DNA of 64,000 nt from Tabrizicola sp. Its GTDB lineage: Bacteria; Pseudomonadota; Alphaproteobacteria; Rhodobacterales; Rhodobacteraceae. Position numbers and translations under genes: made by a program. The stretch is taken from the NCBI RefSeq assembly GCF_030373185.1, contig NZ_JAUCZH010000001.1, positions 248,001-312,000 on the forward strand, written 5' to 3'. The notes below the pieces were generated by a model that saw nothing but the letters and a program-made list of their open reading frames with translations, was not told the DNA's origin and searched no databases. How positions within the stretch are numbered: the stretch's first letter is position 1; each line of letters begins with the position of its first letter. Shown here piece after piece: positions 43,211 through 52,826 of this stretch.

Positions 43211-46077
43211 ACGATCAACCGCGGATCGACACATCGCCCCGCGTCTCGGACGAGGTGCGCCAGACGACCTGCTACATGTGCGCCTGTCGCTGCGGGATCA
43301 ATGTGCATCTGAAATCCGGCAAGGTCAGCTATATCGAGGGCAACCGCGACCACCCGATCAACAAGGGCGTGCTTTGTGCCAAGGGTGCCTCGGGGATCAT
43401 GCAGGTCACGGCTCCTAGCCGGCTGCGCGCGCCGTTGCGGCGGGTGGGGCCAAGGGGGTCTGGCGCCTTTGAGGTGATCACCTGGGAAGAGGCGCTGTCG
43501 ACGGCGGTGTCATGGATGAAGCCCCTGCGCGAAACGGCCCCGGAAAAGCTGGCGTTCTTCACCGGCCGCGACCAGAGCCAAAGCCTGACCGGCTGGTGGG
43601 CGCAGAATTTCGGCACGCCGAACTATGCCGCGCATGGCGGGTTTTGCAGCGTCAACATGGCGGCGGGGGGCATCTACACCATCGGCGGCGCGTTTTGGGA
43701 ATTCGGCCAACCGGATTGGGACCGCACAAAGCTCTTTGTGATGTTCGGGGTGGCTGAAGATCATGACAGCAACCCGATAAAGATCGGCATCGGCAAGCTG
43801 AAGGCACAGGGCGCGCGGGTGATCAGTGTCAACCCGATCCGTACCGGCTATTCGGCGGTGGCCGATGACTGGATCGGGATCACGCCCGGCACGGACGGGC
43901 TGCTGATCCTGTCGCTGATCCATTGCCTGCTGGAGGCGGGGAAGATCGACCTTGATTACCTTGCGCAATGGACGAATGCGCCATTGCTGGTCAACGGGGC
44001 CGAGGGGGCGGAAAAGGGACTGTTCGTCAAGAACGCCGAAAGCCAGCCCTTCGTGATCGACCGCACCACTGGCCACCCCGCGCCATGGGATGGCAAGGGG
44101 GTAGAACCGGACCTTGGGGCCGAATGGCAGGGCAACCGGACCGTGTTCCGCCACATGGTCGAGGAATATCTGAAGCCGGATTACGCGCCCGAAGCGGTTG
44201 CCGAACGCTGTGGCGTCACGGCGGGGCGTATCCGGGCGCTGGCGGCGGAACTGGCCGAGGTGGCGTTCAATCAGGCAATCTCGCTTGACCGGCCTTGGGT
44301 GGATTTCCGGGGGAACGCGCACGCCAACATGCCGGGCCGTCCGGTCAGCTTTCACGCCATGCGGGGGATTTCGGCCCATTCCAACGGGTTTCAGACCGCG
44401 CGGGCGCTGCATCTGTTGCAGATCATCCTTGGCGCGGTCGAAACGCCCGGCGGCTATCGGCTGAAGCCGCCATACCCCAAACCGATCGAGGCGCATCCGA
44501 CGCCGCATTTCGTGACCACGCCGGGCAAGCCCCTGACCGGGCCGCACCTCGGCTATGTCCGCAGCCCCGATGATCTGGCGCTATTGGCCGATGGCAGCCC
44601 GGCCCGGATCGACAAGGCCTTCAGCTGGGAAAACCCGTTCTCGGCCCACGGGCTCATGCATATGGTGATCCCGAACGCCCATACCGGCGACCCTTACCGC
44701 ATCGACACGCTGTTTCTTTACATGGCGAACATGTCGTGGAATTCCTCGATGAACTCTGCCCGGGTCATGGAGATGCTGACCGAACAGGGCGCGGACGGCG
44801 AATATCTGATCCCCCGGATCATCTATTCCGATGCCTACGCGTCTGAAATGGTGGCTTATGCTGACCTGATCCTGCCCGACACGACCTATCTTGAACGGCA
44901 TGACTGCATTTCCCTGCTGGATCGGCCGATTTCAGAACCCGACGCGGCAGGCGATGCGATCCGCTGGCCGGTGGTCACGCCCGACCGCGAAGTGCGGTGC
45001 TTCCAGTCGGTGCTTCTGGAACTTGGCGCAAGGCTGGGCCTTCCGGGGATGGTGAATGAGGATGGCTCGGCGAAATATGCCGATTACGCCGATTACATCG
45101 TGAACCACCAGCGCCGGCCGGGGGTAGGGCCGTTGATGGGATATCGCGGCGATGGCACGGCCACCGGGCGGGGGGCGCCGAACCCCGTCCAGATGGAGCG
45201 CTACATCGCCAATGGCGCCTTCCATCAGGCCCATGTCCCGGAAGACGCGGCCTTTTACAAGCCGTGGAACATGGCCTATCAGGATTGGGCAGTCAAACTT
45301 GGGCTGTTCGAGACGCCGCAGCCCTATCTGTTCAGCATCTGGTCCGAACCGATGCGCCGCTTCCAGCTTGCCGCCGAAGGCTTTGGCCCACGCCAGCCGC
45401 CCGACCATCTGCGCGAGCGGCTGAAGCAGTCGATGCATCCCCTGCCGATCTGGTATGCACCTTACGGCGATGAGGACGCGGCCTTTGGCTATACCGTCCA
45501 CGCCCTGACGCAGCGACCGATGGACATGTATCATTCATGGGGCAGCCAGAACGCGTGGCTGCGCCAGATCAAGGGGCAGAACGCGCTTTACCTGCCAACG
45601 AAACTCTGGAAGGCGCAGGGGTTCAAGCCGGGCGACTGGGCGCGGGTGTCCTCGCGCGCGGGGTCAATCACGGTGCCGGTGGCGCATATGGCGGCCTTGA
45701 ACGAAAACACGGTCTGGACGTGGAACGCCATCGGCAAGCGCAAAGGCGCGTGGGCGCTGTCGCCCGCGGCCCCGGAGGCGACGACGGGGTTCCTGCTGAA
45801 CCATCTCATTTCGGAACTGCTGCCTGACAAGGCAGAGAATGGCGGTCATCGGCTGTCCAACTCGGACCCGGTGACGGGGCAGGCTGCTTGGTTTGACCAA
45901 CGCGTGCGGGTCGAACGGGTTGCAGCAGGGGATCACCCCGCCGGGCGCGGCGCCGAGCCAGAGTTTGCACCCTTGCCCGACCTGCCGCGTGCTGGCGGGG
46001 GGCGTGTCCAGAATTCTTCGAGGAATTTTGCCAAGAGTTTTCGAAAACTCTTGGGTCTTGGGGAGAGCGCGCGATGA
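43207..46077 (+). CDS. soeA: membrane-bound sulfite dehydrogenase, molybdopterin subunit
   Basis: A 956-residue molybdopterin oxidoreductase whose start overlaps ackA by 4 bases. CYMCACRCGINV with CAKG downstream is the N-terminal [4Fe-4S] site, followed by the bis-MGD domains and the C-terminal molydopterin-dinucleotide binding fold. No Tat signal is present, so the active site faces the cytoplasm, as known for SoeA (related to cytoplasmic polysulfide/DMSO reductase relatives). With soeB and soeC it would oxidise the sulfite released by Xsc to sulfate and pass electrons to the quinone pool. The last 20 or so residues are unusual: they are encoded by a repeat-like segment with a 24-bp palindrome. 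Confidence 0.88.
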   Translation: MNDQPRIDTSPRVSDEVRQTTCYMCACRCGINVHLKSGKVSYIEGNRDHPINKGVLCAKGASGIMQVTAPSRLRAPLRRVGPRGSGAFEVITWEEALSTAVSWMKPLRETAPEKLAFFTGRDQSQSLTGWWAQNFGTPNYAAHGGFCSVNMAAGGIYTIGGAFWEFGQPDWDRTKLFVMFGVAEDHDSNPIKIGIGKLKAQGARVISVNPIRTGYSAVADDWIGITPGTDGLLILSLIHCLLEAGKIDLDYLAQWTNAPLLVNGAEGAEKGLFVKNAESQPFVIDRTTGHPAPWDGKGVEPDLGAEWQGNRTVFRHMVEEYLKPDYAPEAVAERCGVTAGRIRALAAELAEVAFNQAISLDRPWVDFRGNAHANMPGRPVSFHAMRGISAHSNGFQTARALHLLQIILGAVETPGGYRLKPPYPKPIEAHPTPHFVTTPGKPLTGPHLGYVRSPDDLALLADGSPARIDKAFSWENPFSAHGLMHMVIPNAHTGDPYRIDTLFLYMANMSWNSSMNSARVMEMLTEQGADGEYLIPRIIYSDAYASEMVAYADLILPDTTYLERHDCISLLDRPISEPDAAGDAIRWPVVTPDREVRCFQSVLLELGARLGLPGMVNEDGSAKYADYADYIVNHQRRPGVGPLMGYRGDGTATGRGAPNPVQMERYIANGAFHQAHVPEDAAFYKPWNMAYQDWAVKLGLFETPQPYLFSIWSEPMRRFQLAAEGFGPRQPPDHLRERLKQSMHPLPIWYAPYGDEDAAFGYTVHALTQRPMDMYHSWGSQNAWLRQIKGQNALYLPTKLWKAQGFKPGDWARVSSRAGSITVPVAHMAALNENTVWTWNAIGKRKGAWALSPAAPEATTGFLLNHLISELLPDKAENGGHRLSNSDPVTGQAAWFDQRVRVERVAAGDHPAGRGAEPEFAPLPDLPRAGGGRVQNSSRNFAKSFRKLLGLGESAR
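46031..46054. repeat. 24-bp perfect palindrome at the 3' end of soeA
   Basis: ccaagagttttcgaaaactcttgg is its own reverse complement over 24 bases. It lies inside the last codons of soeA, 20 bases before the soeB start, and follows a second small hairpin, aattc-ttcgag-gaatt, at 46012-46027. There is no T-run, so it is probably a dispersed repeat or an mRNA-processing hairpin. Confidence 0.9.
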
Positions 46078-46802
46078 CGGCCTTGCCGGGTGCCACCGAA
46101 AAGCGGCTGGGTCTGGTGGTTGACCTTGATACCTGTGTCGGTTGTCAGGCCTGCGTCACTGCCTGCAAGGGCTGGAACGATCAGGGCCACGGGCTGTCTG
46201 ATCAGGATGCCTATGGGGCCAACCCTTCCGGCACCTTCCTGAACCGTGTCCATTCCTATCAGGTCGAGGTGGCCGATGCCCCGCCGCAGATCGTCAACTT
46301 CCCCCGGTCCTGCCTGCATTGCGAGGATGCGCCTTGTGTCACCGTCTGCCCCACGGGGGCCAGCTACAAGCGGGCCGAAGACGGGATTGTTCTGGTCAAT
46401 GAAGACGCCTGCATCGGCTGCGGGCTTTGCGCATGGGCCTGCCCTTATGGGGCGCGGGAACTGGACGCCGATCAGGGGGTGATGAAGAAATGCACCCTTT
46501 GCGTGGACCGGATCTACAACGATAACCTGCCCGAAGAAGACCGTGAGCCTGCCTGCGTGCGCACCTGCCCGACCAATGCCCGCCATTTCGGTGATTTTGC
46601 CGACCCTGACAGCGCGGTGTCGCGACTGGTGGCTGACCGGGGCGGTTATGACCTCATGCCGGGGATGGGGACGAAGCCCACGAACAAATATCTGCCGCCA
46701 AGAAAGAAGGGGCCGGGACAGGCCAGCCTGCTGGCGCCCTTGCTTGATGTGAAGGCCACCGGGATTGCGGGTTGGCTGGACCGGGTGCTGGGGAAGATCT
46801 GA
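46074..46802 (+). CDS. soeB: membrane-bound sulfite dehydrogenase, iron-sulfur subunit
   Basis: A 242-residue ferredoxin-like electron-transfer subunit. Four cysteine clusters are visible: CVGCQACVTACKGWN, CLHCEDAPCVTVCPTG, CIGCGLCAWACPYG and CTLCVDR with CVRTCPTNARHF, giving four [4Fe-4S] centres. It overlaps soeA by 4 bases and is followed by soeC after one base. It should conduct electrons from the molybdenum subunit to the membrane anchor. Very similar subunits occur in other DMSO-reductase-type enzymes, so the assignment depends on context. Confidence 0.87.
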   Translation: MTALPGATEKRLGLVVDLDTCVGCQACVTACKGWNDQGHGLSDQDAYGANPSGTFLNRVHSYQVEVADAPPQIVNFPRSCLHCEDAPCVTVCPTGASYKRAEDGIVLVNEDACIGCGLCAWACPYGARELDADQGVMKKCTLCVDRIYNDNLPEEDREPACVRTCPTNARHFGDFADPDSAVSRLVADRGGYDLMPGMGTKPTNKYLPPRKKGPGQASLLAPLLDVKATGIAGWLDRVLGKI

Positions 46803-46803
46803 C

Positions 46804-47676
46804 ATGCATCCGGCACCTTCCGTCATCCTGTTTTCCACGCTCTCCGGGCTTGGCTTCGGGTTTCTGGCCTTTCTGGGGGCGGGAATTCTGTTGCCTTCGG
46901 GCTGGGCCGCGTTCTTCCTGTGGGGGCTGGGCTATGGGCTGGCTGTCGCCGGCTTGCTGGCCGCGACCTTCCACCTTGGCAACCCCAAGAACGCTGTGAA
47001 GGCCTTCAGCCAGTGGCGCACAAGCTGGCTGAGCCGTGAGGCCTGGGCTTCCGTCGCCACGCTCGTTCTCTTGGCCCCCGTCGCCCTGTCCGATTGGCTG
47101 GGTCTGGGGCTTTCGCGCCTGCCAGGGCAGATCGGTGCCGGGCTTGCGTTGTTCACGGTGCTGACCACGGCGATGATCTACACCCAGATCAAGGCGGTGC
47201 CGCGCTGGCATCTTTGGCTGACGCCGGTGATGTTTGTCAGCTTTGCCATTGCCGGTGGGGCCGTGCTGGCAGGGGCGCCATGGGCTTCGCTGGCGCTTTT
47301 GGCGGTGGGTGCGGTGCTTCTGGCCACGTGGCGGGTAGGGGACGGTGCCTTTGCCCGGGCCGGGCAAACGCTTGGTGCGGCCACGGGGCTTGACCAGATC
47401 GGCCTGCCCACGGTGTTCGAGCCGGCCCATACCGCCGGAAACTACCTTCTGCGCGAGATGATCTTTGTCGTCGGGCGCAGGCATGCGCGCAAGCTGCGGT
47501 TGATCGCCCTGGTGCTGGCGTCGCTGCTGCCAGCGCTGGTCCTTCTGTTGCCACTTGGGTGGGTGGGCATTGCGCTGGCGGCTTTGCTGCATCTGGCCGG
47601 GGCGCTGGCTGCGCGCTGGCTGTTCTTTGCCGAGGCCGAACATGTGGTGGGGCTTTACTACGGCGCCCGGGGGTGA
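46804..47676 (+). CDS. soeC: membrane-bound sulfite dehydrogenase, DmsC-like membrane anchor
   Basis: A 290-residue integral membrane protein with about eight helices, DmsC/NrfD-like. The start at 46804 comes one base behind the soeB stop. PSVILFSTLSGLGFGFLAFLG is the first helix. HLGNPKNAVKAFSQWRTSWLSREAW is a conserved loop of DmsC anchors. It would anchor SoeAB on the cytoplasmic side and reduce quinone. The next gene, 12 bases further on, is unrelated to sulfite. Confidence 0.85.
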   Translation: MHPAPSVILFSTLSGLGFGFLAFLGAGILLPSGWAAFFLWGLGYGLAVAGLLAATFHLGNPKNAVKAFSQWRTSWLSREAWASVATLVLLAPVALSDWLGLGLSRLPGQIGAGLALFTVLTTAMIYTQIKAVPRWHLWLTPVMFVSFAIAGGAVLAGAPWASLALLAVGAVLLATWRVGDGAFARAGQTLGAATGLDQIGLPTVFEPAHTAGNYLLREMIFVVGRRHARKLRLIALVLASLLPALVLLLPLGWVGIALAALLHLAGALAARWLFFAEAEHVVGLYYGARG

Positions 47677-47688
47677 TCCCTTCGCGCG

Positions 47689-49056
47689 ATGGCAAGCCCG
47701 TTCAAGACTTATGACATCCGTGGCCGACTGGGGCTTGACCTCGATGAGGCGACCGCCCGCCGCATTGCCCGTGCTTTTGCCACGGTCCTGGGGGCGGGGG
47801 CAGTGGTGCTGGCCCGCGACAGCCGCGAAAGTTCACCTTCCTTGGCCGATGCGGTGGCGTCAGGGCTGATCTCTGCCGGGGTGCAGGTGTTGGACCTTGG
47901 CCTTGCCGGGACCGAAGAAATGTATTTCGCCACCGACCATCTGGGGTCGGATGGCGGGATCATGGTGACGGCCTCGCACAACCCGGCCGATTACAACGGG
48001 ATGAAGTTGGTCGGTCCGGGGGCGGTGCCGCTGTCGTCCAAGACTTTTGCAAGCGTCCGCGCGCTCAGCGAGGGCAGATCGCCCTACGCCTTGCCCGACA
48101 TTGTGCCGGGGGGCGGGCGGCAGGATGCCAGCGCTGTCCGGGCGGATTATGTGGCGCGGCTTGTCGGAATGGTCGGCGCGGCGGGGATCGGGCCGTTGCG
48201 GGTGCTGGTCAATTCCGGCAACGGCGCGGCGGGGCCAACGCTGGATGCGCTGGCCGAAGGACTGGCGGCAAAGGGCGCACGGCTGGATCTGATCCGGCTT
48301 CACCATGCCCCGGATGGCCGGTTTCCCAATGGCATCCCGAACCCGCTTTTGCCCGAAAACCGCCCCGTGACTGCGGCGGCGGTGGTGCAGGCGGGGGCAG
48401 GCATGGGCGTGGCCTTTGACGGCGATTTCGACCGCTGCTTCCTTTTTGACGGGCAGGGCGGCTTTGTTGGCGGTGAACATGTCGTGGCTCTGTTGGCGGC
48501 GGCCCATCTGGACCAAAGCCCCGGTGCCGCAATCGTGCATGACCCCCGCGTTCTGTGGGCGGTTGAAGATACGATCAAGCGCCACGGTGGCCGGTCGGTT
48601 CTGGCACCCACCGGGCATGTGTTCCAGAAATCCGCGATGCGCCGGACTGGAGCCGTCTATGGCGGCGAGATGAGCGCGCATCACTATTTCCGCGATTTCA
48701 TGGCTTGCGACAGCGGCATGTTGCCGTGGCTGATGGTGGCGGGCCTTCTGGGCCGCAGCGGGAGCAGTCTGGTCGATCTGGTTGGAAGCCTCCGGCGAGA
48801 CTTCCCATCCTCGGGCGAGATCAACTTTGCCGTGGCCGACCCAGCCGCGATGATGGCGCGGGTGCGCGTCGAACTGGCCCCGGGCGCAAGGTCGGAAGAC
48901 CGGACCGATGGGCTTAGCCTTGCCTTTGACGGCTGGCGGCTGAACCTGCGCGCGTCAAACACCGAACCTCTGCTGCGGCTGAACGTCGAGGCGCGCGGCG
49001 ATCCGGGGCTGGTGGCTGACGGCGTGGCGCGGGTCAGGGCGCTGATTGACGCCTGA
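47689..49056 (+). CDS. phosphomannomutase/phosphoglucomutase
   Basis: A 455-residue alpha-D-phosphohexomutase. The phosphoserine loop is VTASHNPADYNG, the metal loop FDGDFDRCF, the sugar-binding loop GEMSAHHYF and the phosphate-binding loop RASNTEPLLRLN, all in the expected order. These residues favour the AlgC-type dual-specificity mutase that interconverts 6- and 1-phospho sugars for polysaccharide precursors. It follows soeC by 12 bases, perhaps in one transcript by chance. It may supply nucleotide sugars to the glycan genes elsewhere in the genome. Confidence 0.88.
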   Translation: MASPFKTYDIRGRLGLDLDEATARRIARAFATVLGAGAVVLARDSRESSPSLADAVASGLISAGVQVLDLGLAGTEEMYFATDHLGSDGGIMVTASHNPADYNGMKLVGPGAVPLSSKTFASVRALSEGRSPYALPDIVPGGGRQDASAVRADYVARLVGMVGAAGIGPLRVLVNSGNGAAGPTLDALAEGLAAKGARLDLIRLHHAPDGRFPNGIPNPLLPENRPVTAAAVVQAGAGMGVAFDGDFDRCFLFDGQGGFVGGEHVVALLAAAHLDQSPGAAIVHDPRVLWAVEDTIKRHGGRSVLAPTGHVFQKSAMRRTGAVYGGEMSAHHYFRDFMACDSGMLPWLMVAGLLGRSGSSLVDLVGSLRRDFPSSGEINFAVADPAAMMARVRVELAPGARSEDRTDGLSLAFDGWRLNLRASNTEPLLRLNVEARGDPGLVADGVARVRALIDA

Positions 49057-49207
49057 CCAAGGGAAGTGTCTGCGGCTTGCCGCTTTATTGGGCGGTGTGC
49101 TTGCCAAACAGGCGGAAGCCCCGGCGTTCGGTTCCAAGCTCCGGGCCAGCCCTGGGCGGCAATTGTCATTGGCCTCCTTCACTGGCGACAGTCTGCCGGG
49201 GGACAGC

Positions 49208-50005
49208 ATGACAGCACTTGCACCGATCCAGACCATGCAGCGCGCCAAGGGCGAGGCGCTGGTCACGCTTGACCGCGCGGCCCGGCTGCAACGCTTGCGG
49301 CAGGCAGGATCGGCCAAGGCGATCCTGCCGGGTGGTGGCGATGTGCCAGAGGTGGTGTTTCTCAATACCTCGGGCGGGCTTACGGGCGGTGACCGGCTGC
49401 GCTTTCAGCTTGATCTGCAAGGCGGGCGCGCGGTGGCCACGACCCAGACCGCCGAACGCGCCTATCGCGCCGAAGGGATGGCTGCGCGGATGGAGGTGCA
49501 GCTTGGCGTCGGTCCGGGCGGCTGGCTGGACTGGCTGCCACAGGAAACCATCCTGTTTGACCGCGCGGCCCTTGACCGCCGCACGGTGATCGACCTTGCC
49601 CCCGGTGCCGGTTGCCTTGCGCTGGAGGCGGTGGTTCTGGGCCGCGCCGCGATGGGCGAGGTGGTGCGGCAGATCCGCTTTCGGGACCGCCGCGAGATCC
49701 GGCTGGGGGGCGTTCCCCTTTGGATTGACCCGCTGGCGCTGGATGATGCGGCCCTTGCAGCCGGCGCCGCCGGGCTTGGGCCATCGCGGGCTTTCGCCAG
49801 CATCGTGATGACGGGCGAGGCCCCGCTTGGCCCCTTGCGCGTGGCCTTGGACGAACCCGGCGTGACCGGTGCCGCCAGCGCCTTTGGCGGGCGCACGGTC
49901 TTGCGCCTGCTTGCCGCCGACGGCTGGCCCCTGCGCCGCCAGATCATCCGCGTCCTTCACATCCTGCGACAGGGCCGCCCCCTGCCGCGCGTCTGGCAGA
50001 TTTGA
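49208..50005 (+). CDS. ureD: urease accessory protein UreD
   Basis: A 265-residue UreD/UreH protein. The start at 49208 ([17 protein letters not shown]) matches the usual N-terminus. The longer frame from 49046 lies in the untranslated region. [16 protein letters not shown] is the family signature. With UreF and UreG it forms the apo-urease activation complex that delivers nickel. It opens the urease operon, with ureA 7 bases behind. Function as an unstable scaffold is known from the family, not visible here. Confidence 0.9.
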   Translation: MTALAPIQTMQRAKGEALVTLDRAARLQRLRQAGSAKAILPGGGDVPEVVFLNTSGGLTGGDRLRFQLDLQGGRAVATTQTAERAYRAEGMAARMEVQLGVGPGGWLDWLPQETILFDRAALDRRTVIDLAPGAGCLALEAVVLGRAAMGEVVRQIRFRDRREIRLGGVPLWIDPLALDDAALAAGAAGLGPSRAFASIVMTGEAPLGPLRVALDEPGVTGAASAFGGRTVLRLLAADGWPLRRQIIRVLHILRQGRPLPRVWQI

Positions 50006-50012
50006 GGCCCAC

Positions 50013-50315
50013 ATGAACCTGACCCCCCGCGAAAAAGACAAACTGCTGGTCAGCCTTGCCGCCATGGTCGCCCGGGGCCGCCTGTCGCGCGGCGTAAAGC
50101 TGAACCACCCCGAAGCCATTGCGCTGATTACCGATTTCGTCGTCGAAGGTGCGCGAGATGGCCGCTCGGTCGCGGATCTGATGGAGGCGGGCGCCCATGT
50201 CATTGCCGCTGATCAATGCATGTCGGGCATCCCCGAAATGATCCATTCCGTTCAGGTCGAAGCGACGTTTCCCGACGGCACCAAACTTGTCACCGTCCAT
50301 CACCCCATCCGATAG
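50013..50315 (+). CDS. ureA: urease subunit gamma
   Basis: A 100-residue protein, the exact family length. [20 protein letters not shown] and [21 protein letters not shown] are characteristic. The start at 50013 follows GAGGCCC. It is the smallest structural subunit of the urea-hydrolysing enzyme in the cytoplasm. Gamma, beta and alpha are separate genes here, the usual bacterial organisation. Confidence 0.96.
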   Translation: MNLTPREKDKLLVSLAAMVARGRLSRGVKLNHPEAIALITDFVVEGARDGRSVADLMEAGAHVIAADQCMSGIPEMIHSVQVEATFPDGTKLVTVHHPIR

Positions 50316-50325
50316 GAGGCCAAAG

Positions 50326-50496
50326 ATGCTGCGACTTGCGATGCCCTTCCTGCCCTTGCTGGCAACCCCAGCCCTTGCGCATGAGGGGATGCACCACCAC
50401 CCGCATGGGGTGGAATTCGGCTGGCTGGGGGTGGCCCTTCTGGGGTCTGTCCTTGGCGGTGGCGCCGTCTATGCCGTGATGCGGCGGCGCAAATGA
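50326..50496 (+). CDS. small His-rich membrane/exported protein in the urease operon
   Basis: A 56-residue protein with an excellent ribosome site (TAGGAGG, 8 bases before the ATG at 50326) whose stop overlaps the ureB start (ATGA). [20 protein letters not shown] is a signal peptide with cleavage after ALA. The short mature part begins [13 protein letters not shown] and continues as one hydrophobic helix ending in RRRK. If the signal is not cleaved it would be a two-helix protein. The histidine cluster suggests nickel or other metal binding on the periplasmic face. I do not know a named family. Tight coupling with ureA and ureB supports a real gene. Confidence 0.75.
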   Translation: MLRLAMPFLPLLATPALAHEGMHHHPHGVEFGWLGVALLGSVLGGGAVYAVMRRRK

Positions 50497-50801
50497 TCCC
50501 CGGTGAGCTGTTCCCCGCTGCCAGCGGTGACATCACCCTGAACGAAGGCGCCGAGGTGACGGTGCTGATGGTCGCCAATACCGGTGACCGGCCGGTTCAG
50601 GTGGGCAGCCACTACCACTTTGCCGAAACGAACCCCGGCCTGTCCTTCGACCGCGACGCCGCGCGAGGCCAGCGGCTTGATATCGCCGCAGGCACCGCCG
50701 TGCGCTTCGAGCCGGGCCAGACGCGCGAAGTCAGGCTGGTGCCGCTGGCCGGTGTGCGCCGGGTTTACGGCTTCAATCAAAAGGTCATGGGGCCGCTTTA
50801 A
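50493..50801 (+). CDS. ureB: urease subunit beta
   Basis: A 102-residue protein beginning [19 protein letters not shown], followed by [13 protein letters not shown], which is the signature of urease beta. It overlaps the small His-rich gene by 4 bases and precedes ureC by 18 bases. It is a structural subunit without catalytic residues. Confidence 0.96.
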   Translation: MIPGELFPAASGDITLNEGAEVTVLMVANTGDRPVQVGSHYHFAETNPGLSFDRDAARGQRLDIAAGTAVRFEPGQTREVRLVPLAGVRRVYGFNQKVMGPL

Positions 50802-50819
50802 GCCCCGAAAGGACGACGC

Positions 50820-52562
50820 ATGCCCGCACGCATCTCTCGCAAGACCTACGCCGACATGTATGGCCCCACGCTGGGTGACCGTCTGCGGCTGGGCGATACT
50901 GACCTGATCATCGAGGTCGAACGTGACCTGATCGCCGAACGCAGCGCCGGGGGGGCCAATGCGTTGCGCTACGGCGAAGAGGTGAAGTTCGGCGGCGGCA
51001 AGGTGATCCGCGACGGGATGGGCCAAAGCCAGCTGTCCCGGGCGGAAGGGGCGATGGATACGGTGATCACCAACGCGCTGATCGTGGACTGGACCGGTAT
51101 CATCAAGGCCGATGTCGGCCTGCGCGACGGGCGGATCGCGAAGATCGGCAAGGCCGGGAACCCCGACACGCAACCGGGCGTAGATGTGATCATCGGCCCG
51201 GGAACCGAGATCATCGCGGGCGAAGGGCGGATCCTGACTGCGGGCGGCATGGATGCCCATATCCATTTCATCTGCCCCCAGCAGATTGACGACGCGCTGC
51301 ATTCTGGCCTGACGACGATGCTGGGCGGCGGCACCGGCCCGGCGCATGGCACGCTTGCCACCACCTGCACGCCCGGCCCGTGGCATCTTGGCCGCATGTT
51401 GCAGGCCGCAGATGCCTTTCCGATGAACCTTGCCTTTGCGGGCAAGGGCAATGCCTCACTTCCCGCGGCGCTTGAAGAACAGGTGCAAGCCGGGGCCAGT
51501 GCCTTGAAACTGCACGAAGATTGGGGAACGACCCCCGGCGCGATTGATTGCTGCCTGACCGTCGCGGATGCGATGGATGTGCAGGTGATGATCCACACCG
51601 ACACGCTGAATGAATCGGGCTTTGTGGAAAACACGCTGAAGGCCATCGGCGGGCGCACGATCCATGCGTTTCATACCGAAGGCGCGGGCGGTGGCCATGC
51701 GCCCGATATCATCAAGGTGGTCGCTAGCCAGAACATCCTGCCGTCGTCCACCAACCCCACGATGCCCTACACCGTCAACACGATCGAAGAACATCTCGAC
51801 ATGCTGATGGTCTGCCACCACCTTGACCGCCGCGTGCCGGAAGATGTGGCCTTTGCCGAAAGTCGGATCCGGCGGGAAACGATTGCGGCGGAAGACATCC
51901 TGCATGATCTGGGCGCGTTCTCTGTCATGGCGTCGGACAGTCAGGCGATGGGCCGGGTGGGCGAGGTCATCACCCGTACATGGCAGACCGCGCACAAGAT
52001 GAAGGTTCAACGCGGACGGCTGGCTGAAGAGCAGGGTGACAACGACAACGCCCGCGTAAAGCGCTATATCGCAAAATACACCATCAACCCGGCCATCGTG
52101 CATGGGATCAGCCGCCATATCGGCAGCGTCGAGGCAGGCAAGCGTGCCGATCTGGTCCTGTGGTCGCCTGCGTTCTTTGGGGCCAAGGCCGAGATGGTTC
52201 TTTTGGGCGGGGTGATCGTGGTGGCGCAGATGGGTGATCCGAACGCCTCGATTCCGACGCCGCAGCCGGTGCATACCCGGCCGATGTTCGGGGCTTACGG
52301 CCGGTCGGTCGAACGCAATGCCGTAACCTTTGTCAGTCGCGCCGCGCAGGAAGACGGGGTGGCTGCAAGGCTGGGTCTGGCCAAGGACACGCTGGCCGTC
52401 GAAGGCACGCGCGGCATCGGCAAGCGGGACATGAAGCTGAATTTCGCCACACCGCAGATCGAGGTTGATCCGGAAACCTATGAAGTGCGGGCTGATGGGA
52501 TCCTTCTGACCTGCGAACCCGCAAGGGAGTTGCCGCTTGCACAGCGCTATTTCCTGTATTGA
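50820..52562 (+). CDS. ureC: urease subunit alpha (catalytic)
   Basis: A 580-residue protein, slightly longer than the common 567-573. Nickel ligands and active-site features are intact: [20 protein letters not shown] with the carbamylated Lys, HIHTDT-like [27 protein letters not shown] and the mobile flap [22 protein letters not shown] with its Cys and His. It hydrolyses urea to ammonia and carbamate. Expression is probably with the entire operon, possibly under nitrogen control, though I see no obvious NtrC site. Confidence 0.97.
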   Translation: MPARISRKTYADMYGPTLGDRLRLGDTDLIIEVERDLIAERSAGGANALRYGEEVKFGGGKVIRDGMGQSQLSRAEGAMDTVITNALIVDWTGIIKADVGLRDGRIAKIGKAGNPDTQPGVDVIIGPGTEIIAGEGRILTAGGMDAHIHFICPQQIDDALHSGLTTMLGGGTGPAHGTLATTCTPGPWHLGRMLQAADAFPMNLAFAGKGNASLPAALEEQVQAGASALKLHEDWGTTPGAIDCCLTVADAMDVQVMIHTDTLNESGFVENTLKAIGGRTIHAFHTEGAGGGHAPDIIKVVASQNILPSSTNPTMPYTVNTIEEHLDMLMVCHHLDRRVPEDVAFAESRIRRETIAAEDILHDLGAFSVMASDSQAMGRVGEVITRTWQTAHKMKVQRGRLAEEQGDNDNARVKRYIAKYTINPAIVHGISRHIGSVEAGKRADLVLWSPAFFGAKAEMVLLGGVIVVAQMGDPNASIPTPQPVHTRPMFGAYGRSVERNAVTFVSRAAQEDGVAARLGLAKDTLAVEGTRGIGKRDMKLNFATPQIEVDPETYEVRADGILLTCEPARELPLAQRYFLY

Positions 52563-52566
52563 GCCG

Positions 52567-52758
52567 TCAGACATGAACCGGGAAATGTTCTGCTGTTTTC
52601 TCCGTTTCACGCCGGATCGGCCAGCCGCGACGAAAAACCGGGACGACCGGGAAGTCATGCTCCATCGAGGCCAGCGCGGTTTCACGCCGTTGCAGGCGGT
52701 CAATCTCGGCCCGGATTTCGGCGAGTTCAGCGGCAAGGGAAAGGTGGGGCAGGGTCAT
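52567..52758 (-). CDS. small coiled-coil protein on the opposite strand inside the urease operon
   Basis: A 63-residue frame with a strong ribosome site (GGAGG, about 6 bases before the ATG at 52758) on the minus strand. Residues 5-31 (HLSLAAELAEIRAEIDRLQR) form a clear heptad-like helix. The rest contains FPVVPVFRRGWPIRR and shows no known motif. It fills the 264-base gap between ureC and ureE exactly, ending 4 bases from the ureC stop, on the strand opposite to the operon. The gap and the ribosome site argue for a real gene. No function can be given. Confidence 0.6.
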   Translation of the reverse strand: MTLPHLSLAAELAEIRAEIDRLQRRETALASMEHDFPVVPVFRRGWPIRRETEKTAEHFPVHV

Positions 52759-52826
52759 GGTGATCCTCCGTTATTCCGTTCGATCAGCATCGCCCTGATT
52801 CCTGAAAATTCTGCTAAGGGCAGCCA

